Below, piece after piece: positions 1 through 6,897 of a stretch of DNA of 64,000 nt (its first letter is position 1; each line of letters opens with the position of its first letter). The notes under the pieces were generated by a model. That model did no database searches. It was given only the letters and a program-made list of their open reading frames with translations, and was not told where the DNA came from. Where the stretch lies: positions 1 through 64,000 of the forward strand of contig CAMJJL010000001.1 in assembly GCA_946406145.1 (NCBI GenBank), read 5' to 3'. The translations under genes and the position numbers were made by a program. The DNA is from an uncultured Clostridia bacterium. Its GTDB lineage: Bacteria > Bacillota > Clostridia > Oscillospirales > Acutalibacteraceae.

Positions 1-110
1 GTTGTTATTCTTCGCTGTGCATCGCAGGTCCCCTCTGGGTAATTTGGAACAAGCGTGGCAAGAAGGGCGCCAATGCAGAGGCTCCCAAGGCAGAAAAAGC
101 CGAGGCTTAA
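1..110 (+). CDS. C-terminal end of an unidentified, probably membrane protein (partial)
   Basis: An open frame enters from the left edge and stops with TAA at 108-110. It gives about 35 residues: a hydrophobic stretch ending in LWVIW, then a lysine- and alanine-rich tail (NKRGKKGANAEAPKAEKAEA). A last membrane helix followed by a charged cytoplasmic tail is typical of the C-terminus of a transporter. Too little is present to name a family. A bidirectional terminator follows at 180-213. Confidence 0.5.
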   Translation, partial: CYSSLCIAGPLWVIWNKRGKKGANAEAPKAEKAEA

Positions 111-124
111 TCAACATCAATTAA

Positions 125-174
125 TCATTGCGAAGGGCAAACACTTGTGTTTTGTTCCTGTGGCAATCTCAATC
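125..174. repeat. REP-like palindrome, family A
   Basis: Starts with TCATTGCGAAGG and ends with TGGCAATCTCAATC, the same ends seen at 33830-33928, 38041-38090, 48455-48551 and 49284-49420. The two ends are imperfect inverted complements, so the element can fold into a hairpin. It lies between the stop of the left-edge gene and the terminator. Confidence 0.6.
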
Positions 175-179
175 TAATC

Positions 180-213
180 AAAAAAGGCACCGTCTTCGGA
201 CGGTGCCTTTTTT
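180..213. terminator. bidirectional intrinsic terminator
   Basis: A perfect 9-bp stem (GGCACCGTC / GACGGTGCC) around a TTCG tetraloop, with a run of A on the left and T on the right. It can end both the rightward gene at the left edge and the leftward DUF421-DUF4363 operon. Confidence 0.9.
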
Positions 214-226
214 GATGATCGGTTCT

Positions 227-607
227 TCACAGAATGTTCTCCCACTTTAACAGCTTAGCGTTTTTGATGTCCAGTATCTTTCGTCTGGCACAGGCGGATG
301 TCGCCAAAAAGTCCTCCGTATCGGCGGTTCTCGCGAACTCTCTGAGCATGGCGAGATCCGAGGAGATGTGTCCGATCTCGCTGTGAAACATAAAGATATT
401 GAACATGCCGCTTTGCTTGCGAAACCGATTGTCGAGCTTCGCCGCCTCTGTCTCGGCGTCGAGCACCTCGTTGTGCATCATCTTCTCAGCCCCGCTGTCA
501 AGCATCTTGATATACGCGTCGGCGTTGGAGGTGACATAGATATATTCGATGCCGCCGAGCAGCATTGCCAGTGCGAGCATCGCGAGCGCAATCCATCCTC
601 TTTTCAT
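227..607 (-). CDS. DUF4363 family membrane-anchored protein
   Basis: A 126-residue protein with one N-terminal hydrophobic segment (about residues 5-26), which may be an uncleaved signal anchor, and a mostly helical remainder. The SEIGHISSDLAMLREFART region fits the DUF4363 family, found in Clostridia next to DUF421 genes. The start ATG (607-605) overlaps the stop of the upstream DUF421 gene as ATGA, and an AGGAGG ribosome site sits just before it, so the two genes are translationally coupled. Function is unknown; the pairing suggests a membrane or cell-envelope role together with DUF421. Confidence 0.75.
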   Translation of the reverse strand: MKRGWIALAMLALAMLLGGIEYIYVTSNADAYIKMLDSGAEKMMHNEVLDAETEAAKLDNRFRKQSGMFNIFMFHSEIGHISSDLAMLREFARTADTEDFLATSACARRKILDIKNAKLLKWENIL

Positions 608-1122
608 TTGTTTTCCTCCTGTTCCGATTCTTCTTCCTGCTCCTGCAGATCCTCGCTTTGGAACCCGTTGTCGGCGAGTGCGTCATCCGTCAGCACGCTG
701 AGTGTGCCGTTCGGCTCGATGATCCCCCATCGCACGGTGCTCTCATCGGCGATGTTCTTTTCACGCAGGAGTGAATAGACGTCCTCGCGGCTGATCCGCA
801 GTTTTCTCAGCTGGGTGTCGATCATCTGTCCATCCTTGATGATGATGATCGGATGACCGCAGATCAAGGATCGAAATCGCTTGCTCTTCATCATCAGCAG
901 CGAGACCAGCAGCTCGATCGCTACGATCACCATGATGGGCACGAGAGAATTGAGCAAGGGGCGTTCGGCGTTTTCGAGCGGAAGAGAAGCGACCTCGGAG
1001 ATAATCAGCGTGATCACCAGCTCCGAGGTCTGCATATCGCTGACCTGACGCTTTCCCATCAGGCGCACGGCGACTGTGACGATGATGTAGATCAGGATTG
1101 TTCTTATCAGTAATGTGAGCAT
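604..1122 (-). CDS. DUF421 (YetF/YcaP-type) integral membrane protein
   Basis: 172 residues: two or three N-terminal membrane helices (TLLIRTILIYIIVTVAVRLMGKRQ, then a second pair around VPIMVIVAIELLVSLLMM) followed by a soluble beta-rich domain with the typical GHPIIIIKDGQ and LRKLRISREDVYSLLREKNI segments. This is the DUF421 family layout. In spore formers some DUF421 proteins take part in germination or envelope functions, but this one cannot be assigned. I chose the ATG at 1122 because AAGGTGAT precedes it by about 6 bases; an upstream in-frame ATG at 1158 has no such site. The C-terminus is very acidic (EEESEQEENK). Confidence 0.85.
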   Translation of the reverse strand: MLTLLIRTILIYIIVTVAVRLMGKRQVSDMQTSELVITLIISEVASLPLENAERPLLNSLVPIMVIVAIELLVSLLMMKSKRFRSLICGHPIIIIKDGQMIDTQLRKLRISREDVYSLLREKNIADESTVRWGIIEPNGTLSVLTDDALADNGFQSEDLQEQEEESEQEENK

Positions 1123-1187
1123 AAAAATCACCTTGTTTATTATGTGAAAATGCACCAAAAAAATGTATGCAAATTTTGCATGGAAAA

Positions 1188-1215
1188 TTGCATATTTCTT
1201 TCAAAGGATTATAAT
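1188..1215 (+). promoter_or_regulatory. candidate promoter for hprK
   Basis: TTGCAT (1188-1193), a 16-base spacer and TATAAT (1210-1215) lie about 100 bases before the hprK start in an AT-rich divergent spacer. A second TATAAT occurs at 1231-1236 without a clear -35. Confidence 0.4.
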
Positions 1216-1317
1216 TATAGGGTGGAGGAGTATAATTATGATATCTACGTGATTGATTAACTGACAAGGTTTATCCTCGTTTATCATACGATATTATGTC
1301 GAGAAAGAAGGCTCATT

Positions 1318-2286
1318 ATGAACAGCAGTCCGTACTTCGTCACACTCAAGCGACTGATCGATGAGATCGGTCTGACCAGCTACTACATGCCTGTGGATCC
1401 CGAGGAGATCCACATCACTGTTACCGACGTTGACCGTCCCGGTCTGGAGCTGGTCGGTCACCTCAAATACTATGACAGCCGCTATCTGATTGCCTTCGGA
1501 CGGACGGAAATGTCGTTCCTCGAATCGGAGAGTATGCAGACCCAGATCGAGCAGCTCGAACCGATCATCAGCCAAAAGCCGCCCGCGATGGTCATCGCGC
1601 GTGATATCGAACCGCTCGAGTCGATGATGGAGCTGGCGCGCAAGTATATGGTGCCGATCCTCACCACAGCCGATTCTACCTCTGAGGTTGACGCGGCGAT
1701 TGTCTCGTTCCTGAATGTGGAGCTCGCGCAGCGCATTACCCGTCACGGCGTTCTGGTCGAGGTGTACGGCGAAGGTATCTTGCTGATCGGCGACAGCGGC
1801 GTCGGTAAATCCGAGACCGCGATCGAGCTGATCAAGCGCGGACATCGTCTGATCGCCGACGATGCGGTTGAGATCAAGCGCGTGTCCAAAAAATCGCTGA
1901 TCGGCTCTTCTCCCGAGAACATCCGCCACTTCATTGAACTGCGCGGTATCGGTATCATCAACGCGCGTCGCATCTTTGGTATCGGCGCGGTCAAGGTCAG
2001 CGAGAAGATCGATCTGGTCATCAACCTTGAGCTGTGGAACAGCAAAAAGGTTTATGACCGTATGGGTATGGATGACGAGTATATGGAGATCCTCGGTATC
2101 GAGATCCCGGTCGTCACTATTCCCGTCAAGCCCGGTCGTAACCTCGCGGTCATCATCGAGGTCGCCGCAATGAACCATCGCCAGAAGAAGATGGGCTATA
2201 ACGGCGCTCAGGAGCTCTTGCAGAACCTCGGCATGGATATCAGCCCCGAGGATATCGGGAAGAAGAAGATCGATACGAATTGGTGA
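1318..2286 (+). CDS. hprK: HPr kinase/phosphorylase
   Basis: Phosphorylates or dephosphorylates Ser46 of HPr (and Crh), the switch for CcpA-dependent carbon catabolite repression. The 322 residues match the family length. Residues 1-130 are the N-terminal domain; the catalytic domain shows the conserved His in ITRHGVLVEVYG (H143), the P-loop GDSGVGKS (158-165) and the family signature ELRGIGIIN (207-215). A GAAAGAAGG ribosome site precedes the ATG. Gene order hprK-murB-rapZ-whiA is a conserved Firmicutes cluster. The stop codon is followed at once by family D repeat hairpins. Confidence 0.97.
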   Translation: MNSSPYFVTLKRLIDEIGLTSYYMPVDPEEIHITVTDVDRPGLELVGHLKYYDSRYLIAFGRTEMSFLESESMQTQIEQLEPIISQKPPAMVIARDIEPLESMMELARKYMVPILTTADSTSEVDAAIVSFLNVELAQRITRHGVLVEVYGEGILLIGDSGVGKSETAIELIKRGHRLIADDAVEIKRVSKKSLIGSSPENIRHFIELRGIGIINARRIFGIGAVKVSEKIDLVINLELWNSKKVYDRMGMDDEYMEILGIEIPVVTIPVKPGRNLAVIIEVAAMNHRQKKMGYNGAQELLQNLGMDISPEDIGKKKIDTNW

Positions 2287-2460
2287 GGTGCTGTCCAAGA
2301 AATGGAGCCGCAGGCGAACATTGATTGGTTAACAGCACCCATGCAAGGCTCTCCCAAGAAGCGGAGCTGTAGGCGAACGCTGATTGGCTGAGAGCTACTG
2401 CGAGGACATTCCCCATAAGAAGGAGCTTTTCGGGGGATTCGTTATTGATCACACAGATTG
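2287..2460. repeat. tandem covarying hairpins, family D (hprK-murB spacer)
   Basis: This 311-base spacer holds no gene. Unit 1 (2287-2339) has outer stem GGTGCTGT / AACAGCACC; unit 2 (2348-2395) has outer stem GCTCTC / GAGAGC. Both enclose a similar interior that starts CCAAGAA and ends TGATTGG, itself able to pair (CCAA/TTGG). The outer stems differ in sequence but stay paired. A third, less regular unit with a TCCCC/GGGGA stem follows to about 2460 and repeats GATTGGCTGAGAGCTACTG. Confidence 0.6.
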
Positions 2461-2480
2461 GCTGAGAGCTACTGTGGGTA

Positions 2481-2573
2481 GTTAATGAGGAATGAGGAAT
2501 TAACGGAAATGAAGCGCTTCCGTTTTATACAAAATGGGTGTGGGCAAAGTCCGCCGTAAACTCCTCACTCCTA
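2481..2573. repeat. heptamer-flanked element, family C, copy 1 (before murB)
   Basis: The left flank repeats AATGAGG-type heptamers, the right flank carries the inverse (CTCCTCACTCCT), and the core includes ATACAAAATGGGTGTGGGC. The same arrangement recurs before whiA (4457-4599) and hemZ (18411-18550). Confidence 0.55.
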
Positions 2574-2597
2574 TCTGAACGAAGCGGAGAAATATAG

Positions 2598-3497
2598 ATG
2601 AATTTACTTGATGAATTAAACAGCAGAAGTATTACATACGTATGCAATGAGCCTATGGCGGCTCACACCACCTTCAAGATCGGCGGTGCGGCGGATATTA
2701 TGATCACGGTCAAGTCGATCGATGAACTGCAAACTGCGGTCAATGCCTGCAAAGCCTCCGACATCCCGGTGATGATCCTCGGCAACGGTTCGAACCTGTT
2801 GGTGTCTGACAACGGTATCGAGGGCGCGGTGATCACGCTGGACGGTGATTTCAAAAAGATCACCGTGGACGGCGATATCATCACCTCCGGCGCGGGCGCG
2901 AAGCTCAGCCGTCTGTGCTGTGTCGCGCTCGAGAACAGCCTCACCGGTCTGGAATTCGCCTACGGTATCCCCGGTTCTGTCGGCGGCGCCATGTACATGA
3001 ACGCAGGCGCTTACGGCGGCGAGATGAAGGACGTCGCGCTGAGCGTGACGGCTTTGACCCCTGACGGTGAGATCCGTGAGGTTCCTGCACAGGATTTACA
3101 GCTCGGCTACCGCACCAGCGTCTTTAAGACAAACGGCGATATTATTCTTTTCTCGAAATATAAATTAGAAAAGGGCGACCAAGACGCCATCAAAGAGAAG
3201 ATGGATGACGTGATGGATCGCCGCAAAACCAAGCAGCCGCTCGAGTTTCCTTCGGCAGGCTCGGTGTTCAAGCGACCCGAGGGCGCTTTTGCCGGCACGC
3301 TGATCGAACAGTGCGGACTCAAGGGCAAGACCGTCGGCGGCGCTCAGGTCAGCGAAAAGCATGCCGGCTTTATCATCAACATCGGCGGCGCGACCTGTGA
3401 CGATGTGATGGGCCTTGTCAAGCTCGTGCAGGATACCGTCAAAGCCGAGACGGGCTACTTCCTCGAACGCGAGATCATCCGAACAGGCAGAGAGTAA
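2598..3497 (+). CDS. murB: UDP-N-acetylenolpyruvoylglucosamine reductase
   Basis: NADPH/FAD enzyme that reduces UDP-GlcNAc-enolpyruvate to UDP-MurNAc, the second committed step of peptidoglycan precursor synthesis, in the cytoplasm. 299 residues, the usual length. FAD-binding motifs GNGSNLL (62-68) and GIPGSVGGAMYMNAGAYGGE (123-142) are intact, as are GYRTSVFK (170-177), the catalytic Ser in PSAGSVF (S222) and the late Glu in FLERE (about E290). A GCGGAG ribosome site lies about ten bases upstream of the ATG. Part of the hprK-murB-rapZ cluster. Confidence 0.97.
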   Translation: MNLLDELNSRSITYVCNEPMAAHTTFKIGGAADIMITVKSIDELQTAVNACKASDIPVMILGNGSNLLVSDNGIEGAVITLDGDFKKITVDGDIITSGAGAKLSRLCCVALENSLTGLEFAYGIPGSVGGAMYMNAGAYGGEMKDVALSVTALTPDGEIREVPAQDLQLGYRTSVFKTNGDIILFSKYKLEKGDQDAIKEKMDDVMDRRKTKQPLEFPSAGSVFKRPEGAFAGTLIEQCGLKGKTVGGAQVSEKHAGFIINIGGATCDDVMGLVKLVQDTVKAETGYFLEREIIRTGRE

Positions 3498-3585
3498 ACT
3501 CTCCCTGATCAAACTATGAGTCACCATAGCTTGATCAATCGTACGAAAGAGATCAACTAACTCTTTGAAGAAAGGAGCAGTGTAT

Positions 3586-4452
3586 ATGGAATTTGTCATC
3601 TTGACCGGACTCTCCGGCGCCGGTAAGACCAACGCCCTGCACGCTATGGAAGACAGCGGATATTACTGCGTGGATAATCTTCCGCCGTTGTTGCTGGATA
3701 CCTTCTACGATCTGTGCGATAACTCCACCGATAATCGTATGAAAAAGGTTGCTGTGGTAGCGGACGCGAGATCCGGTGAGATGTTCGCCGATATCCCCGA
3801 TGTGCTGTCCAAGCTCCGACTGGAGGGCAAGCAGTTCAAGATTCTGTTCCTTGACGCAAAGCCCAATACATTGCTTGTTCGTTTCAAGGGGACACGCCGT
3901 AAGCATCCGCTGATCGGCGAGATCGCCTCCGGTTCGATCGAAGAAGCTGTCGAGCTTGAAAGCGAGTTGATGAACGGCGTTAAGGCGATGGCGGACTATG
4001 TGGTCGATACGACCTTTATGAATCCGAATGAGCTCAAGGAGCGAGTGACGACCCTGTTCTCTGCAGGCGCTCATGATACCCTGCTCGTCACCTGTGTATC
4101 CTTCGGCTACAAATACGGGATCCCGCCCGAGGCGGATATGGTGCTGGACGTTCGGTGCCTGCCCAATCCCTTTTATATCAAAGAATTAAAGCCCCTGACC
4201 GGTCTTGACGAACAGGTGCGCAATTATATCTGCGGCTTTGACGTTACGGGAGAGTTCCTCGATCACCTGTACGCGTTTATCGATTATCTGATCAGTCTGT
4301 ACCGCAACGAGGGCAAAAGCGAGCTGGTGATCGGTGTGGGCTGTACCGGCGGCAAACACCGTTCCGTCACCGTCGCCCGTATGCTGAACACCCACCTGCT
4401 CGAAAACGGACAAAAGTCCGCGATCCACCACAGAGATATCTGGAAAGCCTGA
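3586..4452 (+). CDS. rapZ: RapZ/YvcJ family nucleotide-binding protein
   Basis: 288 residues. The N-terminal kinase-like domain starts with the P-loop GLSGAGKT (8-15); the C-terminal domain has VRCLPNPFYIKELKPLTGLDE and the CTGGKHRSV motif (about 253-261), both hallmarks of RapZ. In E. coli RapZ targets small RNAs that control amino-sugar synthesis; in Bacillus YvcJ affects competence. I start at ATG 3586, preceded by AAAGGAG with 8-base spacing, not the in-frame TTG at 3565. The usual downstream neighbour yvcK is missing here. Confidence 0.93.
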   Translation: MEFVILTGLSGAGKTNALHAMEDSGYYCVDNLPPLLLDTFYDLCDNSTDNRMKKVAVVADARSGEMFADIPDVLSKLRLEGKQFKILFLDAKPNTLLVRFKGTRRKHPLIGEIASGSIEEAVELESELMNGVKAMADYVVDTTFMNPNELKERVTTLFSAGAHDTLLVTCVSFGYKYGIPPEADMVLDVRCLPNPFYIKELKPLTGLDEQVRNYICGFDVTGEFLDHLYAFIDYLISLYRNEGKSELVIGVGCTGGKHRSVTVARMLNTHLLENGQKSAIHHRDIWKA

Positions 4453-4456
4453 AAAC

Positions 4457-4599
4457 AATTAGGAATTAGGAGATAGGAATTAGGAATTTCGGGAAACGCT
4501 GACGCGTTTTTGATTAGATGACGCTTGAATAATACTCTATAAAATGGTGTGGTGAAGCTCGCCTATAACTCCTAACTCTTCACTCCTCACTCCTCACTC
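4457..4599. repeat. heptamer-flanked element, family C, copy 2 (rapZ-whiA spacer)
   Basis: Left flank (4457-4489) is four tandem heptamers of the form TTAGGAA; right flank (4565-4599) is the inverted kind, CTCCTCA-type heptamers ending in CACTC. The core holds TATAAAATGGTGTGG and GCTCGCC, like copies 1 and 3. The element fills almost all of the spacer and ends 10 bases before the whiA ATG. Confidence 0.6.
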
Positions 4600-4609
4600 A
4601 AATATTGTT

Positions 4610-5527
4610 ATGTCTTTTTCATCCGATACAAAACGGGAGATTTGCCAGAAGCTCTCCACCCGTACGCCGCTCCAGTACAGCGAGTTGTACGCGATGCTCC
4701 TGCTCGGCAAAGAGTTCACTTCCCGTACCATCATATTTAAAACTGAAAACGAGGATGTATTCTCGCATTTTGTCTTTTTGATCAGCCGATTGTTCAAGGC
4801 AAAGTGCGAGGTGATCGCCCCCTTAAAAGGAGAGACCGGCCGCAATCGCGCGTTTACCGTCACCGTGACCTCTCCCGAAAAATGCCGCAAGATCTTTGAA
4901 TATTACGGACACGAGGATCGCGACGTGAATCTCCGTGTCAATCGCGCCAACATCGATGACGAGGAGGAGCAGCGCGCCTTTATTCGCGGTGCATTCCTTG
5001 CCTGCGGATCCGTGACCGATCCCGAGAAGGCGTATCATCTGGAGTTTGCGGTCAGTCACCACAACCTGTGCATGGATATTTGCCGCCTGGTCGATGAGAT
5101 CCAGGATTGCGATGTCAGCCCCAAGATGCTGACTCGCGGCGGCAATTACATCGGCTACATCAAGGACAGTGAGCAGATCACCGATCTGCTGACCTATATG
5201 GGCGCGGTCGTCGCGTCGATGAACGTGATGGGCACAAAAGCGCTCAAGCAGGTGCGCAACTCCGCCAACCGCCGCGCCAATTCCGAGATCGCGAATCTGC
5301 AAAAGACCGCTTCGGCATCCGCGCGACAGATCAAAGCGATCAACAAGCTCAAAAAGGATGGCAGATACAACCTGTTGCCCGAGGAGTTGAAGATCGTGGC
5401 ACAGCTGAGATACGATTATCCCGAGCTGACGCTCCGCGATCTGGGCGCAAAGTTCGATCCGCCGATCTCGCGCAGCGGCGTGAATCACCGACTGGAAAAA
5501 ATCATCCGCCTCGCTGAGGAGGATTGA
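4610..5527 (+). CDS. whiA: DNA-binding protein WhiA (sporulation/division regulator)
   Basis: 305 residues with the WhiA layout: an N-terminal LAGLIDADG-type fold (FIRGAFLACGSVTDPEKAYHLEF, about 122-144) and a C-terminal helix-turn-helix (LTLRDLGAKFDPPISRSGVNHRLEKI). WhiA is a conserved regulator of division and chromosome segregation in Firmicutes and of sporulation in actinobacteria. The only good start is ATG 4610, but no purine-rich ribosome site precedes it: the upstream bases are the pyrimidine-rich tail of a family C repeat. Translation may depend on a leaderless or weak mechanism. Confidence 0.95.
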   Translation: MSFSSDTKREICQKLSTRTPLQYSELYAMLLLGKEFTSRTIIFKTENEDVFSHFVFLISRLFKAKCEVIAPLKGETGRNRAFTVTVTSPEKCRKIFEYYGHEDRDVNLRVNRANIDDEEEQRAFIRGAFLACGSVTDPEKAYHLEFAVSHHNLCMDICRLVDEIQDCDVSPKMLTRGGNYIGYIKDSEQITDLLTYMGAVVASMNVMGTKALKQVRNSANRRANSEIANLQKTASASARQIKAINKLKKDGRYNLLPEELKIVAQLRYDYPELTLRDLGAKFDPPISRSGVNHRLEKIIRLAEED

Positions 5528-5547
5528 ATATTAATTGAATAATAATT

Positions 5548-5595
5548 GTAGGGACGAGCATTGCTCGTCCGCGGATGACCACCGGTCATCCCTAC
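5548..5595. repeat. palindromic element with two inner hairpins, family E
   Basis: Outer ends GTAGGGA / TCCCTAC enclose two palindromes (GACGAGCATTGCTCGTC and GATGACCACCGGTCATC), giving a three-way junction fold. One copy in this window, between whiA and xseB. Confidence 0.6.
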
Positions 5596-5611
5596 CGAAA
5601 GAGGGAAACCC

Positions 5612-5857
5612 ATGACCGAACTGAATGACAAAATGGATTTTGAAGAAGCGTACGCCGCACTGCGTGAGGTTGTAGCACAGCTTGAGAATCCGAAGAACAA
5701 GATCGAAGATAACATCGCTTTATATGAGAAGGCGTGCCGTCTGGTGCTCTTTTGCCGCCGTAAGCTCGATGAAGCGAAGATGCAGATCATCGATATCAAC
5801 GAACGCATCGCACAGCTCAAGGACAGCGGTGACAAGATTTTTGAGGAAGAAGCATGA
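5612..5857 (+). CDS. xseB: exodeoxyribonuclease VII small subunit
   Basis: 81 residues, the expected size. The N-terminal MDFEEAYAALREVVAQLEN and the following coiled-coil helix (LYEKACRLVLFCRRKLDEAKMQI) are the XseB signature. It forms the ExoVII nuclease with several small subunits per XseA. A good ribosome site (AGAGGG) precedes ATG 5612. The stop overlaps the ispA start as ATGA. The partner gene xseA, normally just upstream, is not here or elsewhere in the window. Confidence 0.93.
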   Translation: MTELNDKMDFEEAYAALREVVAQLENPKNKIEDNIALYEKACRLVLFCRRKLDEAKMQIIDINERIAQLKDSGDKIFEEEA

Positions 5858-6726
5858 GAGATTATATCAAAGACATAGAAGCCGCCATCGAGCGGTACAT
5901 TCCGCAGGAAAAGGCAGCGGAGCAACAGCTGATCGACGCGGTGCGCTATTCGCTGAACCTCAAGGGTAAGCGTGTGCGCCCCTCGCTGACGCTGGCGTTC
6001 GCCGAGTTATGCGGCGGATCGGTCGATGCCGCGATGCCGTTCGCGTGCGCGGTGGAGATGGTACATACCTATTCGCTGATCCACGATGATCTGCCCTGCA
6101 TGGACAATGATGATTTTCGTCGCGGACAGCCTGCGAATCATAAAGTATTCGGCGAGGATATCGCTCTGTTGGCAGGCGACGCGCTGCAGAGCATGGCGTA
6201 TACCACCATGCTCAGCGACGAGGCGGTAGCCGCTGTCGGCGGAGCAAGAGCCGCCCGTGCCGCGCGTATTTTAGCGGAAAAATCGGGCTTGCTCGGCATG
6301 GTGGGCGGTCAGGTGATCGATCTGTCGATGGAGCATCAAACCGTCGGGATTGAACTCGTCCGACTCATGGAGGAGAAAAAGACCGCCAATCTGATCGAGG
6401 CCGCCTGCATGATGGGCTGTGTCGTCGCGGGCGCGGAGGAAGAGAAGATCGCCGCCGCCGAGAGATACGCTCATGCCATCGGTCTGGCGTTCCAGATCGT
6501 GGATGACATCCTCGACGTGACCTCGACCGCTGAGGAGCTCGGCAAGCCGATCGGCAGTGACGTCGATAATGAGAAGAACACCTTTATGTCATTGCTCGGG
6601 ATTGAGCGCTGCCGCGAGTCGGTCGCTTGGCTCACTGAAGAAGCGATCGACGCGCTGAGTGTATTTGACGGCGACACCAAGGATCTGGCTGATTTTGCCG
6701 TCGCATTGGCGAACAGAAAAAAATAA
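5854..6726 (+). CDS. ispA: polyprenyl (farnesyl/geranyl) diphosphate synthase
   Basis: Condenses IPP with allylic diphosphates to make geranyl and farnesyl diphosphate for undecaprenyl phosphate and other isoprenoids. 290 residues; first aspartate-rich motif DDLPCMDNDD (about 78-87), second motif DDILD, the KRVRPSL segment near residue 40 and GQVIDL near the middle are present. Start overlaps xseB by four bases. It sits directly before dxs, so two isoprenoid genes are adjacent. Confidence 0.95.
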   Translation: MRDYIKDIEAAIERYIPQEKAAEQQLIDAVRYSLNLKGKRVRPSLTLAFAELCGGSVDAAMPFACAVEMVHTYSLIHDDLPCMDNDDFRRGQPANHKVFGEDIALLAGDALQSMAYTTMLSDEAVAAVGGARAARAARILAEKSGLLGMVGGQVIDLSMEHQTVGIELVRLMEEKKTANLIEAACMMGCVVAGAEEEKIAAAERYAHAIGLAFQIVDDILDVTSTAEELGKPIGSDVDNEKNTFMSLLGIERCRESVAWLTEEAIDALSVFDGDTKDLADFAVALANRKK

Positions 6727-6897
6727 CAGATCCCCCACGTAAAGGAACAGCCGGTTTTCGGGTACGGCAATGCGTACCGTTCCGGAAATGCACGTTCCCT
6801 ATGGTGCGATTTGTTATTACGATTAATTGATTTCGGTACATCGGATATGGTTTTTCGAGTACCGTACATACATTTTGTATAAGTAATCAGGTTCATT

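Noticed and set aside
1294..2298. A 334-codon minus-strand frame opposite hprK
   Set aside because: Antisense shadow of a strongly conserved gene; His/Asp/Leu-rich translation typical of such shadows.
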